Below, in pieces: positions 22,388 through 34,540 of a stretch of 64,000 nucleotides of DNA. Position numbers and translations under genes: made by a program. Every line of letters begins with the position of its first letter. The first letter of the stretch is position 1. Under the pieces are notes generated by a model. It searched no databases and was not told the origin of the DNA. It saw only the letters and a program-made list of their open reading frames with translations. Source of the DNA: Neonectria sp. B-13 (Eukaryota > Ascomycota > Sordariomycetes > Hypocreales > Nectriaceae); NCBI GenBank assembly GCA_002682825.1, contig NOKP01000015.1, positions 124,001 through 188,000 of the forward strand. Reading direction: 5' to 3'.

Positions 22388-23750
22388 TGTGAAATGAACA
22401 GAGAACTCTACCGCGTATTGAAGTGTCGGCGACTAATTACAGTGAGCAATGAGATGGAGAAAATCATAAGAGAAGCTGGCTCGCTGAATTTCTACTCCGT
22501 CCTCGTCAGCTTGGAAGTGGTCAGTGGATACTGCTTGTCGCAGCTGGATATCACCGGGATGTATATTGTTTGTTGGTGATGTGACCAACACTCGTGGATC
22601 TGGAGTATGCAAGGTCCAAGGATTCCCTGTCTTGCCAGACCGGGGTGCCGCAGTTAGACATCACCGGCATGCCTCTTGTTTGTTGGTGCCAACACTCGTG
22701 GATCTCTGTACCGGATGCAAGGTTCAAGAGTTCCCTGTCTTGCCAGATCAGGGTACCGCGGGATGCATATTGTTTGTTGGTGATGTGACCAATACTCATT
22801 CCTCTCGTCTCGCCATTTACTGCTTTGCTAGGGGATTGACTCCTCCCACGTTTGATGGCCCATAAATAATAGTTCGTCTGGCTGCATCAATCGATATCAC
22901 GAAATATCCAAATTGCAACTGTGGAAAGATAATAAACGCATTTCTCGGGATATAAACTTAGCAAGCCTTTGATGGCGGTTCCGTTAAGGTTCTCGCGTAG
23001 ATATTCCTTTAGCGGCCGTCCAATTGAGGAGCCGGCGGGAACCCTTGTGCTGGGGCAGACAAGGCTTCTCGCCTGAGTCGAAATATGGGGGCCAAGTGGT
23101 CCAACGATGGGAATGAAACAGTCGCGGGAACCGGGCCGGGAGGACAGGGAACTCACTCTTGAACCCTGTATTCTGTAGATCCACAAGTACAGGTTCCTCG
23201 TCCTTTGCATGATCGCCGGCATGCTCACCGCAGGAGGAGGACTCAAATGGACAACCTGATTAGCGCATCATTTCAAGGTCGATGATCCTTTGAGATTCTT
23301 AGGCGATGCTTGGCATACCGGGCCCACCGATTAGGTGAAAATCCACAAATATTTATGATTTCTACCCTAGCTTAGTGTGTGAACAAGAACGTCGCCGGTC
23401 CTGGCATCTAATTTCTCATCGCCAGCGGCGGCATTCCCTCTCAGCCCCTCGCCTGATTAGGAATAAGTACTGAAAAAGACATATCAATTTCTTTGGGCCC
23501 CCATGAAGAGGGGTTGGAAAAAGGGATGAACCAGACGGCAAGTAGAAGATGGTGATTTTGAATTGTACAACAACCAATATATTTGGTATGCTTCTGTCAA
23601 GTCCTCCAAACTCCTTTCACACATTAACTACTCCCCCCCCCCCGCCGTTCTGAAGAGGGTCACCGGCCTGCCGTCCAATGGTAGCATTGGAGTATTCTCT
23701 CTACAGACAGTCTTGCGCCTTATCCATCTCTCACCTTCAACCTTGGCACA
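22388..23750. other. Divergent intergenic region containing a minisatellite-like repeat
   Basis: This lies between the second SDR and the PTH11-like gene. It holds the three-copy repeat at 22551-22800 and a poly-C tract around 23630-23642. No coding sequence recognised. Confidence 0.6.
22551..22800. repeat. Imperfect tandem repeat, three copies with uneven spacing
   Basis: The copies share a GGGATGTATATTGTTTGTTG-like head, followed by GGTGATGTGACCAACACTCG and then a TCCCTGTCTTGCCAGA segment. Heads begin at about 22556, 22676 and 22760, so the periods are about 120 and 84 bases; the second unit has internal deletions and the third is truncated. No target-site duplication or terminal inverted repeat was seen. 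Confidence 0.75.
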
Positions 23751-25121
23751 ATGTATGAGATGGCGGGAATTAGAGGCAAAGGCGGCGTCGTGGTCGGCAT
23801 CCTCTGGGCCGAGAATGCCCTGAGTTACTCACTCATCGGTTTGCGAATATACACCCGCCGGTTCATTAGAGGATCAGTTGGATGGGATGACCTCTGTTTG
23901 GTTATAGTTGCGGTTTGTTTCCGTTCTTTATCTCACCCGACGTCCAAACAAGGCCTAACATTTGTCCTAAACCTCAGATTATCATGACTGTCTTCGCCAT
24001 CTTGGTCACGTTGGCTGCCGTTCACGGAATGGGCCAGCACCGCAACGACCTTGAGACTTCTCAGTTCTCAGATGCGATGCTCTTCCTTCTCTGCGCTCAG
24101 TCTGCTGTGGCAATGGCCATTGGAATGGGCAAGGTGGTTGTCGCTGTCTTCTTGCTTCGTATTGTTACTGCGCCTTGGTAAGTAAAGCCACATCAGCCAA
24201 GCACCACTTCAAACCCTTGAGAACTGGAACTAAATTTGCTTGTAACCAGGCATCGGTGGTTCCTCTGGTTCTGTATCGTGTCCATGATGGTTCTCAGTTT
24301 TCTTCTCGCCGTTGCCGTCTTTGCACAATGTACCCCCGTCGAATCGATCTGGAATCCCTTGCTGGCCGATCAAAAGGTGTGCTACCTCAGCCTGACTGTA
24401 GTGGCGTTCATTGACTGCGGTATGTAAATAAGCAGATGACCGAAATATGTGCAAACCTTTAATATTTACGTCAGCATATGCCGCGGTCATGGACTTTGCC
24501 TTGGCAGGCTTCCCTTGGCTTGCACTTCGTGGCTTAAACATGAAGCGCAAGGAGCGCATAACCATATGTCTTTCCCTCAGTCTTGGAGTTTTGTAAGTCG
24601 TTCTGGAACCCCGGAGTATATGTGCTCTTCACAGACTAACGAGTCCAAGCGCCGGTGTATGCGGTGTAGTCAGGACTTCTGGACTCAAAGCCCTAAGCAA
24701 TTCTAGCGACTATCTCTGTATGTACACATCAGGACTCGCTCAATAGTGTCCCGAAGCCCAGCTTTCTAACTGTAGCTCTTTATTAGTCGCTACCTCGGAC
24801 TCGGTCATTTGGACTGCCAGCGAAGTCACGACAACCATTATCTGCGTTACTCTCCCAGCGCTCCGACCCTTCTACAACAGGATGCGTGGCCAGGAGTCGA
24901 GCTCGGCCGGTTATCAGCAGCATGATGACTCTGCTTACAGAACGGGAGGCTCCTTCAACCTTGGCTCCTATCCGGGCAAGCGCAACGATGTCGGCCTCGG
25001 GTATAACAAGAATGATAACTTTGCGAACGTTGAGGCGTCTAGAGACCGGACTACGGTCAAAAACGACAGTGATGAGACCATTTACTATAGGGCGATAATA
25101 ATGAAACTATGCGGGGGTTGA
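23751..25121 (+). CDS. PTH11-like / fungal rhodopsin-domain integral membrane protein
   Basis: Five introns (23913-23977, 24178-24249, 24420-24474, 24593-24649, 24718-24786) give 350 residues. An extracellular N-terminus is followed by seven hydrophobic segments with family features: RIYTRRFIRGSVGWDD after the first helix, an AVHGMGQH loop, and CTPVESIWNP after the fourth helix. A hydrophilic cytoplasmic tail of about 85 residues is rich in Ser, Gly and Asn. Members of this large family sit in the plasma membrane; the founding member PTH11 of Magnaporthe senses surface cues, but most have no assigned ligand. The gene has no CFEM domain at its N-terminus. Confidence 0.85.
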
Positions 25122-25331
25122 TGTTTTATTTGAGAATATGACTCTAGTGAGGAGTAACTTTGGCACCCTTGTGTTGGATAATACATCTGACACCTTGCTT
25201 TTGCTTGTCGGCTTAGTCAGAAAAAGAAACTCACGCTGTAACTACCCCTTGCTATAAAAAAATTGCGAAAGGACACACACGCATCCGCATGTGAGGGCTT
25301 TCAACAGCTGATTCAACCTTGTTCCTTCAAA

Positions 25332-27965
25332 ATGTTGCCAAAGCTCCTGGTCAGTGTATATCAACAATACAAAAATGATACCAACTATGTCGCATCATGG
25401 CTCGCCTCGACAGCCAAGGCGTGCGGGTATCCTCTGGTTTCGGATGCCCCTCCTCCACCAAAACAACCGAAAGCAAGCGGTCGACCAAAAGGAAAGGCAA
25501 GAAAGGGAGGCAAGAAGAAAGGCAAGGCACCGGCCAGACCTACGCCTGGAACAGCCCCTACGCATTTCATTGCCATAAAGGACTTTATTCCGCTGGCCGA
25601 ATGCATTTCTGCCTCCAAAGATCCTGTCGTTTCGATTCCAGACGCGGTTGGCAAGGCTATTACTCGAGTTATCGCGGTCAGGTCTAGCTTCAGCGAAATG
25701 CTGAGTGAACACGGAGCGGAGCCAAACGCCCAGTCCGACATCAGACATTCCTACTTTGTCGGTGTCCTTGAGAAAGTCCGTGGGCTGCTCAAACCTCTCA
25801 TGTCTACGACCGCTTCTGCCTCCCCTGACCCCCTTGAGACTTTGAACAAGTTCAGTGGCCTCAAGGTCTACGAACCGTCCGAAGCCTTCCTCAATGCGCC
25901 TGACATCCAGAGACCCGAGAAGACTGGACAAGAGAACTTTATCTATGAAGCTGAATCATCGCAGTCGCTTGAAGATGCCCTTGCCGCTTTCTGGATGATG
26001 CTGGAGGATCTGAGAGAAGTTCGAGACTTCATCTCCAACATATGGTCAGACTTCGTTGACGAAGCTGACGATCGGTTTCTCGATCCAGCCGCTGTGGCCA
26101 TAGCGACGAATACCGGAATTGATTTCGCGAGAAACCTCATAGACGACGTGTTGCCTGTCTTCGAAGATCACGGCGGCGCCTATGCCATCTGCCAAGAGTA
26201 TTTTGCGCGGGTTCTTCTCCAAAGAGGATACTCTGCGGAGGATATCGAGGCATGGACGCAAGAGGACACAAAATACGATTTCTACGACCTCGCCTCGGCA
26301 TGTTACTTTAATACCGGTCGCTTCATCAACACTCTTGCTCGTCTTCCGTTTCAAGGCTATGTCCCGATCTATGAGGACGGCGCGTTTGGGGTTTACGATC
26401 CAGCGAGTGACTGGGAGGCCAAGACCGGGCACGAGAAGTTCAAAGATGATCAGATCCTCATCACTGAGCTTTTCATGGAAGCATTGATAATTGTTCATCA
26501 TGTTCCCGATTATCCCATTGTGGATGAGTTCATTCGTGGAGTGAAGGAATTCCATGAAACCCAAAAGGTCCCATTCTTTCTCATATTTGCGGCACAAATC
26601 ACCCTCGACATACATCATGTACTGAGGGACTACGCTGAAACCTCAGTAACTACTCTTTTTGAGCGATTGTCGACCATGAACGCACTTCTTCAATCACACA
26701 ACAGCTTCCACGAGAATCTGAAGAGTCCCCATTGCTCGTCTTCTAACGAAAAAGTACTCAAGGACAGTCAAAAGGTCCTCGACTGGTTCATAGAAGATCC
26801 TCTGCAGAAAGCGAAGGCGCTGATTGCCGGCCGTGAGAGACAGACAACTGTGGAGTCAATCAAGAAGCATCGACTGTTGAGACGCTCTCCGATTGTCGCC
26901 GGATTGGCCCTATACCATTTCCGAGCTGACATGTACGAGCTTGGAATTGCAGTTACCAATGCGTGGGGCTCCATAATATTACCTGCGCACCTTTACAACG
27001 CCGTCGCAAAGGAGGGCTTGACCACTTGTTTGTGGTATGATATGGAACTTCTGTTTCACAAGCTCGGAGAAGAGCAGTTCTTCGTTGGAGGCAAACCCAC
27101 GAATACCGTCGACTATCTCAAACGATTCCTGCTACAGATAGGAGTTTCTGCATCGGTTCTCACCAACCGAAGACGCCCGTCGTCGAGGATCACACCAGGC
27201 ATCAATGACTTCTCTCGAGCGGGGACACGGTTCATCAAACACGGCGCCACCGTTTCCCGCAGGTTCTTGGACAGATACTGGAAGAATACTGGTCCGATCA
27301 ACTGGACTCCGGAAAGTATCAAAGAGATCCTTGTGTACAGCCAAGTACAGGAACAGGAAGTCGATGGGGTTACGCTCATTGGACGCACTGGTGATTCTCA
27401 AAAGCCGGGACGGAGGCGAGGGGCGCCTCAGGCAAAGCCCAAGCAGAAAAGGACAGAAGTTGCCGACAGCCGACGCTTCTCAGCCGCTGAACTGTTGGGG
27501 TCCCTAGTCCTGGCGATGCACGCCGAAGTCATGGAGTTCGCCTTCCCCTACCTGTTGATGCACCGGTTGAACTGGGATATGTTGAAAGCCGTTAAAAATG
27601 GATGTGACACGTTTCTACGAGAGAAATTTGGGCCAGCTTATATGCGGTACGAGTGGGAGCTCCCCTTCATGATTGGCAATATTTTAGCAATGGCAGATGG
27701 CGTCGATAGCTCCCATGATAGCAACGCTTTAGAATTAGTGGGCGCGATTTTTGATGCAATGGATGCTACAGAAGCAGTGAGTGCGTGTTCAAGGGTTCTG
27801 GTTCAGACCACTAATCTTGGATTGGAAATTCCGGAATACTTTGATATCGAAGGGGAATACGGATTTGATGGATACGATGAAGAGGATGGATCCGATGAAG
27901 AGGATGGATCTGATGAAGAGGATGGATACGATGAAGAAGATGGACACCATGAAGAGGATGATTAA
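25332..27965 (+). CDS. DUF6604-type fungal protein with acidic repeat tail
   Basis: A single-exon frame of 877 residues. ATG at 25332 (CAAAATG) is preferred because upstream in-frame codons contain no ATG. The N-terminus, LPKLLVSVYQQYKNDTNYV then ASWLASTAKACGYP, matches the conserved opening of fungal DUF6604 proteins. A basic low-complexity stretch follows (Lys/Gly/Pro-rich, about residues 42-75), resembling a nuclear localisation or nucleic-acid-binding patch. The long middle is helical without a recognised domain. The end is five GYDEED-like units. The function of the family is unknown. It lies 413 bases upstream of the GHKL/DUF3883 gene on the same strand. The absence of introns in so long a gene contrasts with most neighbours. 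Confidence 0.78.
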   Translation: MLPKLLVSVYQQYKNDTNYVASWLASTAKACGYPLVSDAPPPPKQPKASGRPKGKARKGGKKKGKAPARPTPGTAPTHFIAIKDFIPLAECISASKDPVVSIPDAVGKAITRVIAVRSSFSEMLSEHGAEPNAQSDIRHSYFVGVLEKVRGLLKPLMSTTASASPDPLETLNKFSGLKVYEPSEAFLNAPDIQRPEKTGQENFIYEAESSQSLEDALAAFWMMLEDLREVRDFISNIWSDFVDEADDRFLDPAAVAIATNTGIDFARNLIDDVLPVFEDHGGAYAICQEYFARVLLQRGYSAEDIEAWTQEDTKYDFYDLASACYFNTGRFINTLARLPFQGYVPIYEDGAFGVYDPASDWEAKTGHEKFKDDQILITELFMEALIIVHHVPDYPIVDEFIRGVKEFHETQKVPFFLIFAAQITLDIHHVLRDYAETSVTTLFERLSTMNALLQSHNSFHENLKSPHCSSSNEKVLKDSQKVLDWFIEDPLQKAKALIAGRERQTTVESIKKHRLLRRSPIVAGLALYHFRADMYELGIAVTNAWGSIILPAHLYNAVAKEGLTTCLWYDMELLFHKLGEEQFFVGGKPTNTVDYLKRFLLQIGVSASVLTNRRRPSSRITPGINDFSRAGTRFIKHGATVSRRFLDRYWKNTGPINWTPESIKEILVYSQVQEQEVDGVTLIGRTGDSQKPGRRRGAPQAKPKQKRTEVADSRRFSAAELLGSLVLAMHAEVMEFAFPYLLMHRLNWDMLKAVKNGCDTFLREKFGPAYMRYEWELPFMIGNILAMADGVDSSHDSNALELVGAIFDAMDATEAVSACSRVLVQTTNLGLEIPEYFDIEGEYGFDGYDEEDGSDEEDGSDEEDGYDEEDGHHEEDD
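27870..27959 (+). repeat. Five 18-bp tandem units coding an acidic hexapeptide
   Basis: Units begin at 27870, 27888, 27906, 27924 and 27942 and read GGATMYGATGAAGAGGAT with few changes, coding GYDEED, GSDEED, GSDEED, GYDEED and GHHEED, directly before the last Asp and the stop. Such in-frame repeats vary in copy number by slippage. Confidence 0.9.
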
Positions 27966-28378
27966 TTCATAACTGGGCCAAGAGACCGTCGCTGCGGCGT
28001 GCCTGCATGATTGCCAGATGCTGGTGTAAGAGCTGCAACCGGACGTGTTTGATACCGTGTGTGATGGCGTTTTAGCGCCAACTTAAGCCATCGAGGTCAA
28101 GGGTGCGCAAGCTGACTTGTGAGCGCTTAATGTAACACGTTGCATGAATTTGATTGGATGCTGAACACGCCCTCTCTGGGTGGGCCAATGGTGTCGTATG
28201 AATATTATGCATGTTGGTGATTCTCAGTTTGAACGGGCCTGCGTCACGGTCACGTATCTGTTGGGAATTCCTCTTCGACGCCTGATTCAAGACTTCTCAA
28301 GAACATCTCTCACTTTTACAACTCTAGGCGAAACACCACACTACTCTCGATATCGCTCTTGGACTAAAAACCACCGTC
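27966..28378. other. Short intergenic region between the two large co-oriented genes
   Basis: This holds the 3' end of the DUF6604 gene and the promoter of the next gene. Nothing distinct was recognised, and no gene fits. Confidence 0.6.
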
Positions 28379-31300
28379 ATGTCCGGACGCGAGGCCGCGC
28401 GACAGTTGGTCCAACACATCGCAAGGACTCATGGCTACATTGAAGAGGAAGACTTGGACAGGCTAAGACAATTCAACCAAGAGCTCTATCGCAAAGTACA
28501 TGCAGCACTTCTATCCAAAGACCAGCTGATCGGTGCTTCTGCCATAACGTAATGCAAACTCACAAACACCCAAAATCTTGAGCTCCGAGGCTGATTCTTC
28601 CTAGACTTGCCCGAAATCTGTATAGCAGCAATTCCCGGTTCCTATTCGAGCTACTTCAAAATGCCGACGACAACCACTACTATGTGGCCGCCGCTGGCGG
28701 TCAACCTCCCTTCGTCTCCTTTGAGATGCGCCCAGATCGAATCATTGTCGAATGCAACGAAGATGGCTTCACAAAGGAAAACCTCGTGGCAATCTGCAAC
28801 ATTGGCAAAAGTTCCAAGATGGGTGCTCAGCGATACATTGGCGAGAAAGGCATAGGCTTCAAGTCAGTCTTCAAAGTAGCCTACCGAGTTCTCATACAGT
28901 CCGGTGATTTCTCCTTTTCCTTCACACACCGAAGAGGTGACTCTGGGATGGGAATGATTTCTCCAAGGTGGGAAGAAATACAAGAGGTCCCGACGGAAGG
29001 AATTTCTCGCATCACCTTGTTTCTTCAGGAAGACGACAATCCTGACGCTCAGCGCACCAGCATCCGTGGGCAGTTTGAGGCCTTGCATGAGGAGATATTG
29101 CTCTTTACAAGGAACCTGAGGAAGATTGGTGTCAAGATCTATTCTGAGAATGGGCAACTCTTATCATCCACGACCTATTCGACTTCCTTGTTGTCCAGCA
29201 CGCATGTTACAACGGTGAAGACCGTGTATCAGGATAACGACACGAGGCGGAAACAAAAGCACTTTCGCATCATCAAGCACATGGCCACAAACCTTGCTAG
29301 GAACGAAAATAGGGAGTATTCCGACTCTGAACTTGCTTCCAAGGCGTACTCCAGATCGGAAGTTGTCTTAGCCTTCCCGCTGTCCGAGAACTCGGCACCT
29401 GTTCTGCAGAACCAATGGGTCTTTGCCTTCCTACCGATTCGGCAGATGGGCTTCAAGGTGGTGTTTCCTCATCCTTTGCGGTGAATCTACATCTGACAAT
29501 TTAACATAGTTTATCGTCCAAGCGGATTTTGTGACCTCGGCCAGTCGGCAAGACATTGAAACGACATCAGCCAGAAATCAAGGCCTTGCTCATGGGATTG
29601 CGAAGGCATTCGTCAAAGGGGTCTTGAAGTTTTGCGATCATTCAACACTCCAATACATGTGGATGAGATATCTCCCAACAAATAACGATGCTTATCCTTG
29701 GGATGACTTCTGGGCCGAGATTATCACCATTATCAAGTTCCGACTGCGAACTACACCTATTCTTCGGCCTGCAAGCCTTGGTACTCTCCGACTGATCAAG
29801 GACCTAAGACGACATACATCCCTTCAACTCGACCGCCATGGAAGTCCCCTGTTCGCAGACATCGAGCCAGAACGCTACATCACTCGGGAATATCATTCTG
29901 AGGACCTGGATTACTTGGAGGAATTGGGATTGTCTTTCATGACTATGGATGAGATAATTGAGCGTGTGCGAAGCGACCTCAGGTCTTCCTATTCAAAAAT
30001 GGTGTCGGCGGGAGATAACCACTGGCACTCACGTGCAGCCATACTTCTCCAGCTCCCTTTCAAACAGTCCTGCGCCAATAACATCCGGAAACTGAGGTGC
30101 TTAGACTTGCTGCCACTTGAGGATGGAGAATGGACCTCAGCCAACGCTGGGCTCGTGTATTACCCCTACATCAACAGATTGGTAATCCCTGACGGGCTGG
30201 GTATGAAATTGATCCACCCAGCGGCCCTCCAGATGCCTCATCGAAAGGGGTTGTTTGATTACCTCGGCGTTCAGACAGCCTCTATCCAATTAGTTCGCAA
30301 AAAGATCATTTGGAGGTATTTGCTGTTGCTCCCGAGGAGCCTTACAGCGGTCACATCAGCACTCGACTTGGAATTCCTGTACCTTACACAGCATCTCTTT
30401 CAGGAACAACCCGAGATGAGCAACATGAGACTAGTGACGTGCGACGGAAAACTCGGGAACCCAAATTTGGAAGATTTGTATCTTCCCTGCGATGATCCCC
30501 TCGGCCCCTCCAAATTACTCGCACCCACGGACTTGGGACGAGGCGACGACGATGGGGCGCCTGGACACAGTGTGACGTTTCTCGATGACATCTTGACCGA
30601 AAGCATGCCAGAAAGACCATCCGAAGAACCTCTGACATGGCTTGACTGGCTCCATGACGTCCTGCATGTCCGACGAAATCTCCGACTCGTGAATAGGGAC
30701 GGCAGCGGCCTTTCTGACGTCTGCAAATACGTGGCGGAATATCGACCCAGGAAATTTCTCAGTCTTCTTATGACTACTTGGGACTCGGAAGGGCCGCAAA
30801 TAGCCCAGTGCAATGTTTGTCTTAAAGAACTTTGCGACACTGCAGTGCTCTGTCGAGATGGCTACAAGTTCGCATTGGGCGATACATATATCCCTACCAT
30901 TCAGCTCCAAGCACTTGCTGATAGATTCATCATGCGTGATAACTTTCCCTGGCTGGAGTTAGAGAACCCCTTCGATCTCCCCTGTTACCTACCCAAGTGG
31001 GAGAATATTTCGAAGGACCTAGGATTCGGACTTGCGAAGACGGAGCTGGACTTTACAATATCTCTAATGAAGACTCTCATCGAAGAACCATTATCTGGGG
31101 ATTTGTTACCGGACAGAGCCTATAATCTCTACTGTTTTCTCGAAGCAAAAGTACGCGAATCTTGGGATGTCTCAGCTGCCAGGCAAAAGGTTCGGTGAGT
31201 ATCCTTTTTCTTCGTTGTCATGTCTTGATAAAAGAAAAGATCGGCATATCGAATTTGTATGGGTTCAACATGATGACTCTTCCTCCAAGTCAATGAGTGT

Positions 31301-34129
31301 ATGAGTTTCTTGAACATAATTTATTCAGTTAGCGGGAATTCAATCGCGACCTCGACTGACTTCTGATAAAAACATAGAAGCTCTCTCGCAGAATCGGCTG
31401 TTATCTACGTTCCCTTATCTCCGACAACCCGTGCTCATTGGGAATTCCCCAGAAATTGCGTTTGGGGTAGGGCCCCAGTGACGATGACGACCAAAATAGA
31501 ACTAGAGCGTCGATATGCTGAGATATTCAGTCAGTTTGACCAAGATTCCTCTCACCTATCCAGCTTCTTCCGGAAAACACTCGGTATACCACGATGGAAC
31601 TGGACACATATTATTGACGAGATTAGGAAATTGAGCTCCGCTGACTCAGGAGATTTTGATGCGGTGAGCGCGTTGTACAAATCTCTTGCTGGCGTATCCC
31701 TGAGTACATCAGCTCTGCGCAGGTTGAAGTGAGTTGAGACTGTTAAACCTTTACGGTGAGATTGTCGTGATTAATGTATTGATAGGGACACTTTCATTTC
31801 GGAGGCACTCATCTGTAGCTTCGTAGATGGTCACGCATCTTGGCATACCCTTTCAGAATGCTTGTGGTCGAGCGCTAGCCGGATCCCAGGGAAGACCCCA
31901 TTGAACAATAATCATGGCTACGACGGACTTGAGAGCTTTTTCTTGGACATCCTCGGGGTTCAAGACATGACGACGCGAATGATTTACGACAAGCTATCGA
32001 ACAAACGGTTGACTTTGTCAGTGGAAGAGGCCCAACGAGACCTATTGCAGTTCAGTGCATCGTTGGCGAGCGAAGACGAAGATTTCAAATTCTTACCCGT
32101 TTATAAGAACTCGGTCTTCCCCGTTAGGTTTCCTAATGGCAACATTCAACTTCTTCCCGGCTCTCAGGCTTTTGCGATTGCAGACCGCAGCACTATCGCG
32201 GCGGATTTCACGAATAAAGCAAAACTTCTCGCCTTTGACTTGGACGAAGTTCGCCGTCTGCAAGCCTTTGTGGAATGGGCTGGCCTTGGAGATAGATACC
32301 TTTCGAGATCGGTGAAGGAGATCTCTTCTGCCGACAAGTCATCCACGCGACCTATCTCTCAACCAGACCGTGAGATTAAACGCAAGGCTCACGCCATGCT
32401 TCGGTAAGTGGATCAAATGGAATCACGCAAACCCTGTACATACTAATGGTGTGGCCAGTGTTGCCGTAACCTTTGGCAGCCCGAGAACCGTTGACAACGA
32501 AGAGGCTTTCTACCAACTCTTACGCAACTCTGAGACTCTCGAGACCAACAGCATCACCACACGGCTCCAGCTAGACCAAGGCGGAGAGACCATAGTTGTG
32601 GAGAAGAACCAGGCCATAGCTCTACAGATTGATGAAGGTCCCGATGGTCTCAAAATCTTTGTGCCGAAGCGGAAGAAGAATCAAGAGGCGTGTTTCTACA
32701 GCAAGCTTCCGCAACACCTATTTGAGTGGATAATGTCCTATCCCACGACTCAAGTTTCCATCGAAGGTGTCAAAATAGTCCAGGCCGTCCTAACGGCGAG
32801 TCCTTGTGCATTGTCTGGTATTTTGGATGAAAGTGGCATTTCTTCTGTTGGCACACCATGCGAAGAGGAAGAAGAAGAAAGCGACCGTGAAGGTGAGGTC
32901 ACTCCGACCAACGGCAATGACACAATGCAACGGGATATTTCCAGCCAGGCGGAAGGAAATATGCAAGGTGTTCCGGGAAACTCCAGAGAGTTCGAAGATG
33001 AACATCCAGTCACTTCCCCATCGCCGTCATCGCCTCCTTTAGCTGATCTGGCCGTGGCCGTCCAGGAAGTCGCTTCAGTTACCGCAAGAAGCCAAGCTTT
33101 AAGATCTCGATCAGAAGCTGGACGAACGACAGTCACACCGATTCTGTATTCATCTCCCACACTACCGATGTCGCTAGGGCACCAAAATTTCGGTGCTTGG
33201 GAAGAAAGTCAACGGGAGACAGTAGTGCATGTTGGATCCCCTCCCCCACTGAGACCTGTACGACAGCACGGTGCCAGCACACAGGAAGAGATCACCTATT
33301 TGAATCTTCTCAACAATGTCATTGCCATAGCGAGGCAATCTCACATTCCATCCCAAGGCTCATTCGACATGTCGGGTGTTCGAGCCACACTAGCGGAAAC
33401 TGTGGAAGACGACTTGCAGCAAAACTCGCATTTTATCCTCCCATTTACGAGTCGGCTGGAGCGTGACAAGAGAATCGGTGCAGCTGGCGAGCTTTTCGTA
33501 AGTCTATTCGCGAAACCGATCTTTCAAGTGATTAGATGCTAATATTTCTACTTTGCAGGTCTTTGAGTTGCTCAGTCATCTCAACCCGATGTTGCCGGGT
33601 TTTGGAAGACCCAACTGGAAGAGCAACATCCGCAGCTATGTGCGCATTCATCCGGAATATCACGACATGGCACCATTTGATGGAAGGGAGACAGCAGATA
33701 TCGTCTACCAGTGTCTCACGGGGGCCTTTACGTCTCTGTTAGCCGACAAAGGTTATATGGATATGTGGAATGTTGATGCTGTTCAGCAGGCCAAGCCGCA
33801 GTACTTCATTGAAGTCAAATCAACCACTGGGCATTCCGGGACGCCTTTCTTCATGAGCAAATATCAGTATCAGAGGGTAAGTAGCTTTGACGCCGCGTAG
33901 GATTGCCCAGAGGGAGAGGCTAACACAATGACAGATGCAAGACTATTCTCAGAGTAGACCAGGGAGAGGCATGAACTTTGATCGTGTATATGTAATTTTC
34001 AGGGTCTATAATCTCGGACAGGACTCTGTCGGTGTCCGAGTGCTGGTGGACCCGGAGAGCATGAGGCAGAGGGGCGAATTGACCTTTACGGCTGAGAACT
34101 GGTCAGTTACGCCATCAGTCCGGGCTTAA
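28379..34129 (+). CDS. NO VEIN-like protein: GHKL ATPase plus C-terminal DUF3883 nuclease-like domain
   Basis: Seven introns (28549-28604, 29458-29509, 31195-31377, 31729-31785, 32404-32458, 33498-33558, 33877-33934) give 1,742 residues. The N-terminal GHKL/HSP90-type ATPase shows the N box LFELLQNADDN (70-80, Glu72 and Asn76), the Asp-Gly box NEDGF (Asp110) and the Gly box GEKGIGFKSVF (136-146). A sacsin-like middle follows, with GFKFIVQADF joined across intron 2. Before the C-terminus comes a Ser/Glu/Pro-rich linker with an EEEEEE run. The end is a DUF3883 / NOV_C domain: GAAGELFVFELL (Glu1570), ETADIVY (Asp1619) and YFIEVKST (Glu1657, Lys1659), matching a PD-(D/E)XK restriction-like core. 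NO VEIN acts in plant vascular patterning; bacterial DUF3883 proteins occur in defence loci. The fungal role is unknown. The 183-base intron is unusually long. Confidence 0.87.
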
Positions 34130-34540
34130 CTGTATTGTAGCATCTTAGATCCACAATTGCACTTCGGTTTTTTTCTTCTCGTAAAGCACGTTTCTTTTGC
34201 CCTCATTGGTGGATAACCCCTCAAGTATTAAAGCTTGGAACGGGGTACCTTCAGGGTCCCTGTGTCCGGCATGTCTCGTGGCCCACCCTAGTCTGACAAC
34301 GGACAAATGTGTCGTACTCCCAAAGGACAGTATGATGATCGTGTCTTCTGACCGTTATATTATCAGTTCTGCGTTAAACGAGCTTTTAAGATCCAATCAT
34401 TTACTACCCGTTCAACGACACTTGGCGGAGATGTTTTCAACTAACATTGCGTCACGTAACTGCAATGGGACAAATTCAGCAAGCTAAAATATAGCTGGAC
34501 ATAGAAATAATAACAAATGAATTCCCCACCTGTTCAGTTG
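34130..34540. other. Convergent intergenic region
   Basis: 3' flanks of the NO VEIN-like and hydrolase genes. No coding signal recognised. Confidence 0.6.
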
